Positions 43,014-50,638 of a stretch of DNA of 64,000 bases are shown here, one piece after another. Made by a program: the position numbers and the translations under genes. The notes under the pieces are model-generated. The model saw only the letters and a list, made by a program, of their open reading frames with translations, was not told the DNA's origin and made no database searches. The DNA is from Methanobacterium sp. UBA410 (lineage in GTDB: Archaea; Methanobacteriota; Methanobacteria; Methanobacteriales; Methanobacteriaceae): contig DAHH01000021.1 of the NCBI GenBank assembly GCA_002498385.1, positions 1-64,000 of the forward strand. The letters run 5' to 3'. Each line of letters begins with the position of its first letter. The first letter of the stretch is position 1.

Positions 43014-43634
43014 TCATTTGAGTAATCCCTGATTTAAAACCCGTTTAACATCTTTTAATTCCTTTTCTGTGAAGTCCTGGGCTGTATCTTTACTCATTTG
43101 GATTGCACGTTTCAGGATTTCCTTATCATTAACGTGTTTATGTTCTGCAGCCAGATCCGTTGAAATCATCTCAATCAAGCCCCAGGTTTCACTGTCATCA
43201 GAAAGATTCATCCCTGCTGCTTTGTTTCCTTCTTTCTCTGATTTTGATTCCTGTTCTTTTAGTGGCTGTTTTCGTTCTTCTTTTTTGGTTTCAGCTTTTT
43301 TCAGGTTTTTAGGTGCTCTTCTGAAGACGCGGAACATTTTGAACGGTTTTTTTGGTGGTTTAGTTGGTTTCTCACCCATGTAAATTATTCCAACTTCATA
43401 GCCTATTGGAACATTTTTTAGCTTGTTGTTTAGGGCTTCTGTTCCAAAAACAACCCATTCCCCTTCAGCATTCTTTATCGTGTATAAGTTTGCCCTGTTC
43501 ACCCCAACATTCATTCTTTTATTGGTGTAGATGCCTCGTAGTTGGTCTCCTTTCTTTTTAGGGCACCATGTGTCATTTTTAAAGTCTGGCATTTCTTCCC
43601 AACCATCTTCAGCTTTAAATTCAACTTCGCTCAT
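43014..43634 (-). CDS. OB-fold ssDNA-binding-like protein
   Basis: The protein has 206 residues. GDQLRGIYTNKRMNVGVNRA, YTIKNAEGEWVVFGT and LKNVPIGYEVGIIYMGEKPT are the strand pattern of single OB-fold replication proteins of phages. A Lys-rich linker (about 110-140) and an extra helical C-terminal domain follow. Likely ssDNA binding at viral forks. Confidence 0.65.
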   Translation of the reverse strand: MSEVEFKAEDGWEEMPDFKNDTWCPKKKGDQLRGIYTNKRMNVGVNRANLYTIKNAEGEWVVFGTEALNNKLKNVPIGYEVGIIYMGEKPTKPPKKPFKMFRVFRRAPKNLKKAETKKEERKQPLKEQESKSEKEGNKAAGMNLSDDSETWGLIEMISTDLAAEHKHVNDKEILKRAIQMSKDTAQDFTEKELKDVKRVLNQGLLK

Positions 43635-43636
43635 TT

Positions 43637-43885
43637 TTAGAAGCCCCCTAAGCGTACATCACCCATTCCTAAAAATCCTAAAAAGGCCACAATCACGGCC
43701 ATTATGGCCAAAAACTCTAAAACTTGAACTTTCTTTGGAGTCCAAAACCTTTTCCTGGCCGGGTAAAGGCTTTGTTTTGGAAGTTGTCTTGGACATTTAT
43801 CCATCTGGATTTTGCATTTCTTGTTAGAACACTTGTAATAAGAATCATATTCTGTCATTGGACTTTCACAGAGTGGACAATTCAT
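43637..43885 (-). CDS. Zinc-ribbon membrane protein, 82 aa
   Basis: CPLCESPMTEYDSYYKCSNKKC forms a four-Cys ribbon at residues 3-24, followed by a basic stretch and one membrane helix (VLEFLAIMAVIVAFLGFLG). It ends 2 bp before the OB-fold gene. Role unknown. Confidence 0.6.
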   Translation of the reverse strand: MNCPLCESPMTEYDSYYKCSNKKCKIQMDKCPRQLPKQSLYPARKRFWTPKKVQVLEFLAIMAVIVAFLGFLGMGDVRLGGF

Positions 43886-43980
43886 CCTTCAGCCTCCTTA
43901 TCATCTTTTTCCTTGTCCTGGCCGTATTTTCCTTCATTCACCATTTCCATTTCCTGATAAAAACGCTCCCAACTAATCAT
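43882..43980 (-). CDS. Small acidic protein, 32 aa
   Basis: The ATG at 43980 encodes MISWERFYQEMEMVNEGKYG and a short charged tail. Its stop overlaps the next start (ATGA), typical coupling in this operon. Confidence 0.45.
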   Translation of the reverse strand: MISWERFYQEMEMVNEGKYGQDKEKDDKEAEG

Positions 43981-43986
43981 GGATAT

Positions 43987-44193
43987 TCACACTCCTTTCA
44001 AAAAGCAGGCTTCATAAAAACAATTAAAAGAAGTTCTAACAAGAACTCTATCACCAGCACAAATGGGCCTGTTCCGGTCAAAAAATGGCAGTCCACCCAG
44101 ATCTCCAGGTGAACATTGAACCTTTTGGATCCTCACAAGAAGGCCTTCTGGTGGTCGTAAATCCTCAAAATTGAAAGATTTAAACTTCTCCAT
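43987..44193 (-). CDS. Small beta-barrel protein, 68 aa
   Basis: The start ATG at 44193 directly follows the stop of the ASCH-like gene. GLLVRIQKVQCSPGDLGGLP and AGDRVLVRTSFNCFYEACFL suggest an SH3/OB-type barrel. No family recognised. Confidence 0.5.
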   Translation of the reverse strand: MEKFKSFNFEDLRPPEGLLVRIQKVQCSPGDLGGLPFFDRNRPICAGDRVLVRTSFNCFYEACFLKGV

Positions 44194-44194
44194 T

Positions 44195-44530
44195 TTAACT
44201 GGCCTCCTCTGTAACATGTTTAAACCAAAGCAATCTCACGGGGCTGGCTTCTGTTAATTTTGGATAAAATTCACACAACTTATTCACAGCCTGGATCCTG
44301 CTCTGGGTACATGTATCCTGGAGTAAGGTTTTCTCTGGAATTTCACAGAGCCGAACCTTGGACTGTGTTACAAGAGCTGCTTTAAATTCCTTTGTCGGTG
44401 TCTTAATCTCATAGACATTGCCAGATTTCAGGTTCTTTGAAGATTCCCTGATAGATGTGAAATATTCCTTATCAAGCTTTGAGAAATCCTCCGCGAATTT
44501 AATCGTCTTCAACTTTAACAACCCCCGCAC
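44195..44530 (-). CDS. ASCH-like domain protein
   Basis: The protein has up to 111 residues (GTG start; a shorter TTG start is possible as it overlaps the gene above). LKSGNVYEIKTPTKEFKAAL, VRLCEIPEKTLLQDTC and the final hydrophobic strand VRLLWFKHV follow the ASCH pattern, a PUA-like RNA-binding fold seen in phages. Moderately sure. Confidence 0.5.
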   Translation of the reverse strand: MRGLLKLKTIKFAEDFSKLDKEYFTSIRESSKNLKSGNVYEIKTPTKEFKAALVTQSKVRLCEIPEKTLLQDTCTQSRIQAVNKLCEFYPKLTEASPVRLLWFKHVTEEAS

Positions 44531-44738
44531 CCTGTTTAAACTTGCTTATCTTCTCGAAGTTGAATTCCCCTTCATTCCAGACCATTTTTGGGTCTATTGT
44601 GAGAATATTCCAATCATCCATTCCGTCTTTGTACTTTTCAGCTTCATCCAATGTGTCAAACATTGCCAAAATATGAACATCTGGTTCTAATATATTGCTG
44701 CCTAGGCAGGCTACAACCGCAAAGATCTTATCCATCAT
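44499..44738 (-). CDS. Hypothetical protein, 79 aa
   Basis: Strand-helix-strand layout (KIFAVVACLGS; HILAMFDTLDEAEKYKDGMD), resembling small phage proteins with a ferredoxin-like half. It overlaps both neighbours by 11-32 bp. No function known. Confidence 0.5.
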   Translation of the reverse strand: MMDKIFAVVACLGSNILEPDVHILAMFDTLDEAEKYKDGMDDWNILTIDPKMVWNEGEFNFEKISKFKQGAGVVKVEDD

Positions 44739-44928
44739 ATTTTCCCCCCTTTGCTGAGTTACTCAGAAAATTCAAGACAAATTTATACGTCTTACTCGGA
44801 TTCTTAGAAGACTCAATGGCCCCAATCAGGGCAAAAATGAGGGTTATGAGGATTCCCGCATAACCCCAACCATCAAAACCCTTCAAAATCTCACCAGACT
44901 TCTTACGCATAACCTCAACCTTCTCCAT
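44728..44928 (-). CDS. Small membrane protein, 66 aa
   Basis: The start at 44928 (MEKVEVMRKK) follows the stop of the Cys-rich gene; the longer frame to 45027 is probably a shadow. One membrane helix (GYAGILITLIFALIGAI) and a basic end. Confidence 0.5.
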   Translation of the reverse strand: MEKVEVMRKKSGEILKGFDGWGYAGILITLIFALIGAIESSKNPSKTYKFVLNFLSNSAKGGKYDG

Positions 44929-44929
44929 C

Positions 44930-45241
44930 CTAAACAGCCTCCTGGAGCTTAACAACATTAAACTGTTCGCCACGTGGCTGATTGTGCCTGCCCTGCATCT
45001 CATCATAAAGCGAAGCTTTACAAACAAGATTCATATACTCAGATTCCTCTAAAAGAATCCAACTAGGCTTAGTCCCAGCAACATTCTTAAAACACGTAAA
45101 GGGGCATTTACCATAACAATCTTCACCATCACACTCCAATGGCACGCCCTGTATCCCATGTTTTTCCCTGTATTCAATGCAAACTCTTCCACAATCCCCT
45201 TCAATCTCATTAGAAAGTTTTTCAAACTCAAGCACCATCAT
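44930..45241 (-). CDS. Cys-rich hypothetical protein, 103 aa
   Basis: Cysteines in GDCGRVCIEY, LECDGEDCYGKCPFTCF and one further on suggest metal or Fe-S binding. The CxxxxC..CxxxCxxxC spacing is not a known cluster pattern. Its start overlaps the stop of the 62-aa gene. Confidence 0.5.
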   Translation of the reverse strand: MMVLEFEKLSNEIEGDCGRVCIEYREKHGIQGVPLECDGEDCYGKCPFTCFKNVAGTKPSWILLEESEYMNLVCKASLYDEMQGRHNQPRGEQFNVVKLQEAV

Positions 45242-45426
45242 TTAGCCTCCACAACTTCTTTCCCCTTATCTTCCACCTGTCCCTGTATCCTCTCATAGAA
45301 CTCTTCACTACCCGGAACAGAAACATCCTTTAAACAAGACTTACACAAAAAAGGAGCCAACAACTTAAAAGTCTTATCAACCGCCCGATAATCCGCTTTA
45401 CCACCACAAATCCTACAACAATCCAT
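45238..45426 (-). CDS. Zinc-finger protein, 62 aa
   Basis: MDCCRICGGKADYRA with LCKSCLKDV gives a CxxC...CxxC ribbon in the first 35 residues. The rest is a charged helix. Confidence 0.55.
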   Translation of the reverse strand: MDCCRICGGKADYRAVDKTFKLLAPFLCKSCLKDVSVPGSEEFYERIQGQVEDKGKEVVEAK

Positions 45427-45459
45427 GAACTATCAAACCTCCAAAAAAGAATTAAAAAA

Positions 45460-45651
45460 TTAAAAAATAGGAATCTCTCTGCCATCCTTGTCAATTGCAA
45501 CCAGTATATGAGACCATGACCCCAATGGTGTCTTTATCTTCAAAGGCATGTCACCACTGCCTTCTTTCATCAGTTCCAGTAAACCAATCAGATCATTTAT
45601 CCTGTATTCATAACCTCCAAGGTCTATTAAAGGCATCTCAAAACTCCCCAA
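45460..45651 (-). CDS. Small hypothetical protein, 63 aa
   Basis: Its start overlaps the end of the BRO gene by 14 bp. YEYRINDLIGLLELMKEGSG then GSWSHILVAIDKDGREIPIF resembles a small conserved phage fold of unknown role. Confidence 0.5.
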   Translation of the reverse strand: MGSFEMPLIDLGGYEYRINDLIGLLELMKEGSGDMPLKIKTPLGSWSHILVAIDKDGREIPIF

Positions 45652-46375
45652 GCGTTTTCTGTGCTGGATCTAAGTTTATGAGTTCTACAACCATTTTTCC
45701 TTCATAAAAATAGTTCACTGCAAAATTGTAGAGATTTTCTGAGAGTACTTCATGTTTTTTAAGGTACAATTTAGGGATTGTACATGCCAACTCAGCCTGC
45801 TCCGGAATATAAACTCCAGATTTGGCTGCAAAAACATGATACAATTCCTCATAAAGCACCTGTGGCCCTTTATGATTCCTTTTCGCCACATCATTAATTA
45901 AATTCGCAAGTTTAGCCCTGTAAGACTGATTATTCGCACCTGCAATCTCATAAGGATTTACAACATCAAGCCGTTGCATCGTATTCAATGAAGAATTAAG
46001 TTCAAACGAATCAGATTTACTTAAACTGTATTTCCCTGTTTTACGAATTGAAGGTAAAACTTCACGAGCAACCCATTTTTTAAATGCTTTAGCTTCAGGT
46101 TTTCTTGATTTAAAAATAAACAAGTATAAACCAGATTCACGAAGCCAAAACCTTGGAGAATCCTTGCCCTTTAAACGGGCAATATCTTTCATTTCATATT
46201 CTTCAAAGTTTAACACATCTTCTCCATCCATTTTATGTAAGGTGTTGCTTACAGTTTTATCTGCTATTTCAAGGCATTTTCCAACACTGAACGGATTAAA
46301 AAGTGGTTCACCGTTGAGTTCAATACATTCAAGATGTTCTTTGTTTTCAAACTCAAATCTCATTAGTTCATTCAC
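45638..46375 (-). CDS. BRO-N antirepressor-like protein
   Basis: The protein has 245 residues. The BRO-N domain spans about 15-115, with FNPFSVGKCLEIADKTVSNT, FWLRESGLYLFIFKSRKPEA and VAREVLPSIRKTGKYS. The C-terminal half (about 130-245) is a different helical domain. In bacterial phages such proteins act as antirepressors. It is the first gene of the leftward early operon, with AGAGGTGAG as RBS, so it may drive early expression or induction. Confidence 0.85.
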   Translation of the reverse strand: MNELMRFEFENKEHLECIELNGEPLFNPFSVGKCLEIADKTVSNTLHKMDGEDVLNFEEYEMKDIARLKGKDSPRFWLRESGLYLFIFKSRKPEAKAFKKWVAREVLPSIRKTGKYSLSKSDSFELNSSLNTMQRLDVVNPYEIAGANNQSYRAKLANLINDVAKRNHKGPQVLYEELYHVFAAKSGVYIPEQAELACTIPKLYLKKHEVLSENLYNFAVNYFYEGKMVVELINLDPAQKTLGEF

Positions 46376-46499
46376 GTTTACTCACCTCTTAAAATTCCTT
46401 GAATGGGCCAAAAAGGACCCAAAACAAATTGGAAAATCAAAAGAATGAAAAAATATTTATTACGTTATCAGCTCCGAGAAAAATCAAAGCAAAAATCTC

Positions 46500-46645
46500 G
46501 TGGCTTACATTTGTGGTGTCGCCAGACCCGTCAGGCCTAAACTGCAATAGTCGGCCTTCCAATCCCCCCGAATTGGAAAAGCAAGGGGCCTTTGGGGGGT
46601 AAGCTAAAAAAAGATAACCCCCTGCACAAGAGTTTCACTCTTGTT
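46500..46645. ncRNA. Candidate structured RNA or leader
   Basis: A GC-rich island in AT-rich DNA upstream of the BRO gene. TTCCAAT (46557-46563) pairs with ATTGGAA (46572-46578) around a loop of six Cs. G runs at 46585-46588 and 46594-46599 could pair with that loop or with CCCCC at 46618-46622. ACAAGAGT (46626-46633) pairs with ACTCTTGT (46637-46644) and a T-rich tract follows, which on the + strand looks like a terminator. Strand and function are not settled. The remaining 46376-46816 region has no gene. Confidence 0.4.
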
Positions 46646-46816
46646 GTTCCTTTACTCTGTTACTTCTTCTATATATAATTTACTCTTTTACTTCTTTACT
46701 TTAAAATATAAAAAATAAAAATAAACTTTGTTAAAACTAAACAAATTTAAGAATAAACTTTAAATAACAAGGGAAACAGATATAAACTTAAAAGAACAAA
46801 GTAGGTGATGGAATAA

Positions 46817-47092
46817 ATGAGTGAAATTACAAGTAGAAAAGTGAATAGTGATATAATGCCTAAAAAAGACGATGCTGTAAATACTGGAATAAGAGTTCCA
46901 CGTGAAAAATACGAACTTCTTGAAGAGATCAAAAAAGCTGAAAGAAAACCAATCAAGGCTTTAGTTCTTGAAGGTATTGACCTTGTTTTGTTAAAATATG
47001 AAGATATATTAACTGAAAGGATTATATCTCGTGCCGATAATGTAAAAAAAGTTTTAGCTGAAGTTAAAACTGAATCTAAAAAAGAAGAGTAG
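46817..47092 (+). CDS. Ribbon-helix-helix-like regulator
   Basis: The protein has 91 residues. NTGIRVPREKYELLEEIKKA followed by KPIKALVLEGIDLVLLKYED is the strand-helix-helix pattern of small RHH DNA-binding proteins. RBS GTAGGTGA. It is divergent from the BRO early operon, across the structured region, and could be the repressor that BRO counters. Confidence 0.65.
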   Translation: MSEITSRKVNSDIMPKKDDAVNTGIRVPREKYELLEEIKKAERKPIKALVLEGIDLVLLKYEDILTERIISRADNVKKVLAEVKTESKKEE

Positions 47093-47249
47093 TACATATG
47101 AGGAGTTATTAAAGAAGGAATGGATTCTTTCTCTAATTTTGAATTTTCTGATTTTGGGTTTTGATTATTTTCTGGAATGTTTTGATCAAAAAGTTTATAG
47201 TTATCACTAACACAATTATTCATGGCAGCGCCTCCTGGGTGTTGTCATG

Positions 47250-47285
47250 AAGGCCGGGGAAGATTTGGTCGTTGGACCCGGTCTT
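47250..47285. other. 9-bp hairpin in a GC-rich island
   Basis: AAGGCCGGG (47250-47258) pairs with CCCGGTCTT (47277-47285) with one G-T pair and an 18-nt loop. It stands in the 47093-47478 gap, which otherwise is AT-rich and shows no convincing gene. It could be a terminator or part of a small RNA. Confidence 0.4.
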
Positions 47286-47478
47286 CACTTATTCTTATCT
47301 GTAAAATGTTGTTTGACACTGTTTAATCGTATTTTAATATGCTTAAAAAAAGAGTTAGTGCATTTGAGAAGTAATTAAGGAATGTACACACCTCAATTTA
47401 AAATGTGTCCATTATTAATCGTAGTATGGAAAAAGAGGATTTAGAGTAACTTTTTTTAATCCTAAAATTTATTTAAAT

Positions 47479-48147
47479 TTACTTTGATAAGTAAAAGTTT
47501 TCACTATGAATTAAATTTTTGGGTTTTAAATTGGGATTAATTCTTATTTTATTTAAGAACTCTTCATCTTCTAGATACATCTCTAATCTAGTTGTATCTT
47601 CGGCTTTTGCAGTTTCTATATAAATAGAGTAACTTAAAGAACTACTAAAAAGTTCGTAGTCTTGTTTTATGTAAAACAAGTCCTTAGTAATGTTTTCTGA
47701 TTCTTGGTTTAGTTTTTCATTGTGTTGTTTGAGGTAAATATTGACCGTTGGCGCTTTTTTAATAAGCAATACTAATCGTTTAGAAGATATGTCCCCATAA
47801 AATTTTAATTTAAAAGAAAATCTAGAGACAAAATCTTCATTTAATATTAGTTCAGGGAACTCAATGAAATTATTAGTTCCCATAAGATCAACAAAATATT
47901 TTTTGTTTATTATGGTTACCTTTTTGAAAATTTTCCAGTAGAATAAGGGTATGTAAATTAAAATAGCAATGAATGGTAAAATTAAGAGAATAGTAACATA
48001 CCATAGAGGTGTAAGAAAAGCTTCAAGAGGAGAATATTTGGGAAGGTTAGGAATAATTCCAATCCAAGCTCCAATAAAAACAGGCAACCATGTCTTATGG
48101 GGTTTTAATGATAATTCAGTGATTGTTTTGATTTTAGGGGGTAACAT
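47479..48147 (-). CDS. Membrane protein of three-gene cassette
   Basis: The protein has 222 residues. Two membrane helices (about 18-40 and 46-72) are followed by a cytoplasmic beta-rich domain of about 140 residues. It lies 6 bp after the 210-aa gene. No family recognised. As part of an accessory cassette it could be the membrane effector (inference). Confidence 0.6.
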   Translation of the reverse strand: MLPPKIKTITELSLKPHKTWLPVFIGAWIGIIPNLPKYSPLEAFLTPLWYVTILLILPFIAILIYIPLFYWKIFKKVTIINKKYFVDLMGTNNFIEFPELILNEDFVSRFSFKLKFYGDISSKRLVLLIKKAPTVNIYLKQHNEKLNQESENITKDLFYIKQDYELFSSSLSYSIYIETAKAEDTTRLEMYLEDEEFLNKIRINPNLKPKNLIHSENFYLSK

Positions 48148-48153
48148 GATAAT

Positions 48154-48786
48154 CTATTTAGAAGGGGTCATCATCGTATTTTCAAATACTTGAATAACTC
48201 CTTCTATGTCTTTGTCTTGTTCATAAGATGGAAATTGAATGGCATTCCCATAATAATAAAATGTAACGTTTTCATTATTGATATCCATGTTTAATGTAAC
48301 TTCTATTAATTCCATATCTTTCATTAATCCCTCGCATAAATCTTTGTCAGTTTCATTGCTACGAACGATTTCATTATCAATAAATACTTTAAAGGAGGTA
48401 AAATTTGCTGTATGGCATATAAAATTTACTTCTGCTCTATTTGTTGGTACAAATGTTTCTAATTCTAAATTTTCAAATATACGATCTAAAAAATTAATAA
48501 TTTTTAATTTTTCCCTTTGAAAAGGAGTTTCAATGAATAATAATTTTGATTGTGATCGTATTTTAAAAGGAACTAACCTTTGGATGTCATTTTTAATTTC
48601 AATTTTGCCTTTAATTTCTTCTTGATCATAGAAACAATAGTTTGGGATTATTGATTTAATTTTTTCACGTTTGTCTAAATTTAATTTAAATTTCGTTTCG
48701 TCGATTTCCATAGGATTTTCATTCACTTGGTCTAATTCGTTAATGTTTCCTTTTACTTCGTACACATAAAAGAACCTATGATCCAT
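48154..48786 (-). CDS. Hypothetical protein of three-gene cassette, 210 aa
   Basis: A soluble alpha/beta protein. SQSKLLFIETPFQREKLKII looks similar in pattern to ADIFWIKPCDVLLIKGGKSA of the upstream 343-aa protein, so the two may share a domain by duplication. Its start overlaps that gene by 11 bp. Function unknown. Confidence 0.55.
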   Translation of the reverse strand: MDHRFFYVYEVKGNINELDQVNENPMEIDETKFKLNLDKREKIKSIIPNYCFYDQEEIKGKIEIKNDIQRLVPFKIRSQSKLLFIETPFQREKLKIINFLDRIFENLELETFVPTNRAEVNFICHTANFTSFKVFIDNEIVRSNETDKDLCEGLMKDMELIEVTLNMDINNENVTFYYYGNAIQFPSYEQDKDIEGVIQVFENTMMTPSK

Positions 48787-49807
48787 GCGAACACCCTTTC
48801 CTTAATTTTTTATATTTTTTCTTTAATTCTTTAATTCCTTCTAAAGAGTAATGCATTTGTGTTTCAAATGATTCTTTCGCTGAATCGAAGAATTTATCAT
48901 CAGGATACTTACTTTTTGCAGGCATTTTTGTCCAGTTTTCAAAAATTTCCATCATTTCTATTATGAAAGGGAAGGCTAAAGCACATTTTTCACCATAAGA
49001 TTTGCCTTTAAGTACATGATCTGCATATATGTGCATAGTAATATCTTTAGCTAATTTAGCATTAATTTTGTGGTCCTTTTTCCTAAATTGAAAGTCCCCA
49101 CCAATGTGTAATATTTCATGGTTTATTAATAATCCATATAATGTTGTAAATGGCATTAATCGAGATTGTCCATCTTTAAATTCTATATCATTTTCGTTTG
49201 TGTCTTCGCCGTGAGTTCTCCCTTTATCAATTTTCTCAATTATTATATCTGCAGTTGTACTACTGCTCATAACTCCATTATACTGATCATATCTATAGAG
49301 GATCCATAATAAAAAATCATGATCAAATTTGATTTCAGTAAAGCCAACATTATTAAATCTAATTAAATAATCTGTAATTTTATCGCATGCAGATTTACCA
49401 CCCTTAATTAATAAGACATCACAGGGTTTAATCCAAAAAATATCTGCTTCTACATAGTTAGGTTCATTTCTCCCTTCAGTATAAGTCGCATATCTAAATC
49501 TTTTAGATAAAATATCTTTATTGGAAATTTTTTTTTCATATCTCAATTTAGTTGTTTCTGAAGAGTCTTTGGGGTCTACACAAGGCCTAACTATAAATGG
49601 TTCTATTTTAAAATCATCTGTAAAATCCATAAATCCTTCGTTACTGTTTCCTAAAGTGTCTTCTTTAAATTTAGGTAGATTATTAAATTCATTTGTTATG
49701 TTTTTTAAAGCCTTAGTATCCTCATGATTAAAATTAACTTCATAAATACACCTGAAATTAAGCTTAATTGTAGTTGAAACCTTGTTGTTATCGTCTTCTT
49801 CCACCAT
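48776..49807 (-). CDS. Hypothetical protein of three-gene cassette, 343 aa, with HExxH
   Basis: The first gene of the cassette. A beta-rich N-terminus leads to LLINHEILHIGGDF with HEILH at 230-234, which fits the zincin HExxH motif but could be chance because no third ligand is obvious. The C-terminal 100 residues are helical (MHIYADHVLKGKSYGEKCAL). Overlapping starts and stops tie the three genes together. No family recognised. Confidence 0.5.
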   Translation of the reverse strand: MVEEDDNNKVSTTIKLNFRCIYEVNFNHEDTKALKNITNEFNNLPKFKEDTLGNSNEGFMDFTDDFKIEPFIVRPCVDPKDSSETTKLRYEKKISNKDILSKRFRYATYTEGRNEPNYVEADIFWIKPCDVLLIKGGKSACDKITDYLIRFNNVGFTEIKFDHDFLLWILYRYDQYNGVMSSSTTADIIIEKIDKGRTHGEDTNENDIEFKDGQSRLMPFTTLYGLLINHEILHIGGDFQFRKKDHKINAKLAKDITMHIYADHVLKGKSYGEKCALAFPFIIEMMEIFENWTKMPAKSKYPDDKFFDSAKESFETQMHYSLEGIKELKKKYKKLRKGCSHGS

Positions 49808-49976
49808 CTATGAACCCCAATAGGAAATTAGTAATTCTAATTAATATCTGTTTGGGTTAAAGTCCTTAAATTCTATAGTTTGACATATTTTTCTTTTAGT
49901 CTCCCTTCAAGCTTGCCTACCATCTTAATTTTTTGTCTATCTTTTTATCTTGTCCCTGTAATTAGGGGTTAACAAA

Positions 49977-50008
49977 AATTTAAACTTATAAATAATAAGG
50001 TTTAAATT
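49977..50008. repeat. Perfect palindromic arms, operator candidate
   Basis: AATTTAAAC (49977-49985) and GTTTAAATT (50000-50008) are exact inverted copies. The inner bases nearly extend the palindrome to 13 bp. It is about 170 bp upstream of the three-gene cassette and just past the NikR-like gene. Confidence 0.5.
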
Positions 50009-50013
50009 GGTGT

Positions 50014-50029
50014 GGATCTTGAGAGATCC
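50014..50029 (-). terminator. Hairpin after NikR-like gene
   Basis: GGATCT-TGAG-AGATCC is a perfect 6-bp stem with a 4-nt loop, 57 bp past the NikR-like stop. It may end that transcript. Confidence 0.4.
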
Positions 50030-50085
50030 TTATCAGCTCGTTTTAAAAGAAAAATTAGGGTTAAATAAGTTAAAAAAAAGTTTTT

Positions 50086-50496
50086 TCACGGTTTTTTGTT
50101 GGCGGTTAGGCTGGTGAGTTTGACGTGTTCTATTCCCCTGAGGCGCATGATCTTCTCTGTTAAAGCTCGAATAAATTTTATATTTCCTTTAACTACTATT
50201 ACGTCCATGACGTATTTTTCTGTCATTGGAAGGCGCATTGTGGAATTGATATAATTTGCGTATTCATGTTGTAGGTCGGTCAGGTCTTCCATGATTCCGG
50301 TGTAGTGGTAATTGTAGATGACGTTTATGAGTCCAACTCTTTCTCCTTCCATTTCATTCATCCATTGGTAGCGGACAATATAATCTTTAAGTGCATCTCG
50401 TATACCTTTTGATCGTGCTTGGTATCCTCGGTCCTTTAAGACTTCGTCAAATTCATCTAAAAGTTTTTTTGGTAGTGACATACTGATTCTCATCAT
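50086..50496 (-). CDS. NikR-like RHH regulator lacking most nickel ligands
   Basis: The protein has 136 residues. The N-terminal RHH domain (RISMSLPKKLLDEFDEVLKD, RGYQARSKGIRDALKDYI) and the C-terminal ACT-like domain (GLINVIYNYHYTGIMEDLTD, QHEYANYINSTMRLPM) match NikR end to end. In NikR the nickel ligands are His76, His87, His89 and Cys95. Here only the first (His77) is kept; the others read Arg88, Pro90 and about Val96. It is therefore probably not a nickel sensor. Position beside the integrase and the self-operator upstream suggest a lysogeny regulator. Confidence 0.8.
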   Translation of the reverse strand: MMRISMSLPKKLLDEFDEVLKDRGYQARSKGIRDALKDYIVRYQWMNEMEGERVGLINVIYNYHYTGIMEDLTDLQHEYANYINSTMRLPMTEKYVMDVIVVKGNIKFIRALTEKIMRLRGIEHVKLTSLTANKKP

Positions 50497-50530
50497 GTTT
50501 TCTTCCTCTGTAGTTTTTTATTCACTTGTG

Positions 50531-50591
50531 GTAATACTTATTTAAATATTACAACTATTTATAATAATAACATTTATATTCCAAATATTAC
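50531..50591 (-). promoter_or_regulatory. Promoter and operator of NikR-like gene
   Basis: GTAATA (50531-50536) and TATTAC (50547-50552) form an inverted repeat with a 10-bp spacer, and a further TATTAC lies at 50586-50591. On the minus strand a TATA-like TTATAAATA sits between them, 60-70 bp from the start. Binding there would repress the gene's own promoter. Confidence 0.45.
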
Positions 50592-50638
50592 ATATCATGT
50601 AGTGGACCAAGTTTTCCTCGAACTTTGGTGAAAAATAA

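Noticed and set aside
44728..45027. Longer 99-aa start of the small membrane protein
   Set aside because: The first 33 codons are out-of-frame sequence of the Cys-rich gene; the start at 44928 follows that stop.
46747..47223. 158-codon minus-strand ORF with a strong AGGAGG before its ATG
   Set aside because: Most of it is antisense to the convincing RHH gene at 46817-47092 and its translation is low-complexity hydrophobic. The RBS-like site is kept only as an observation.
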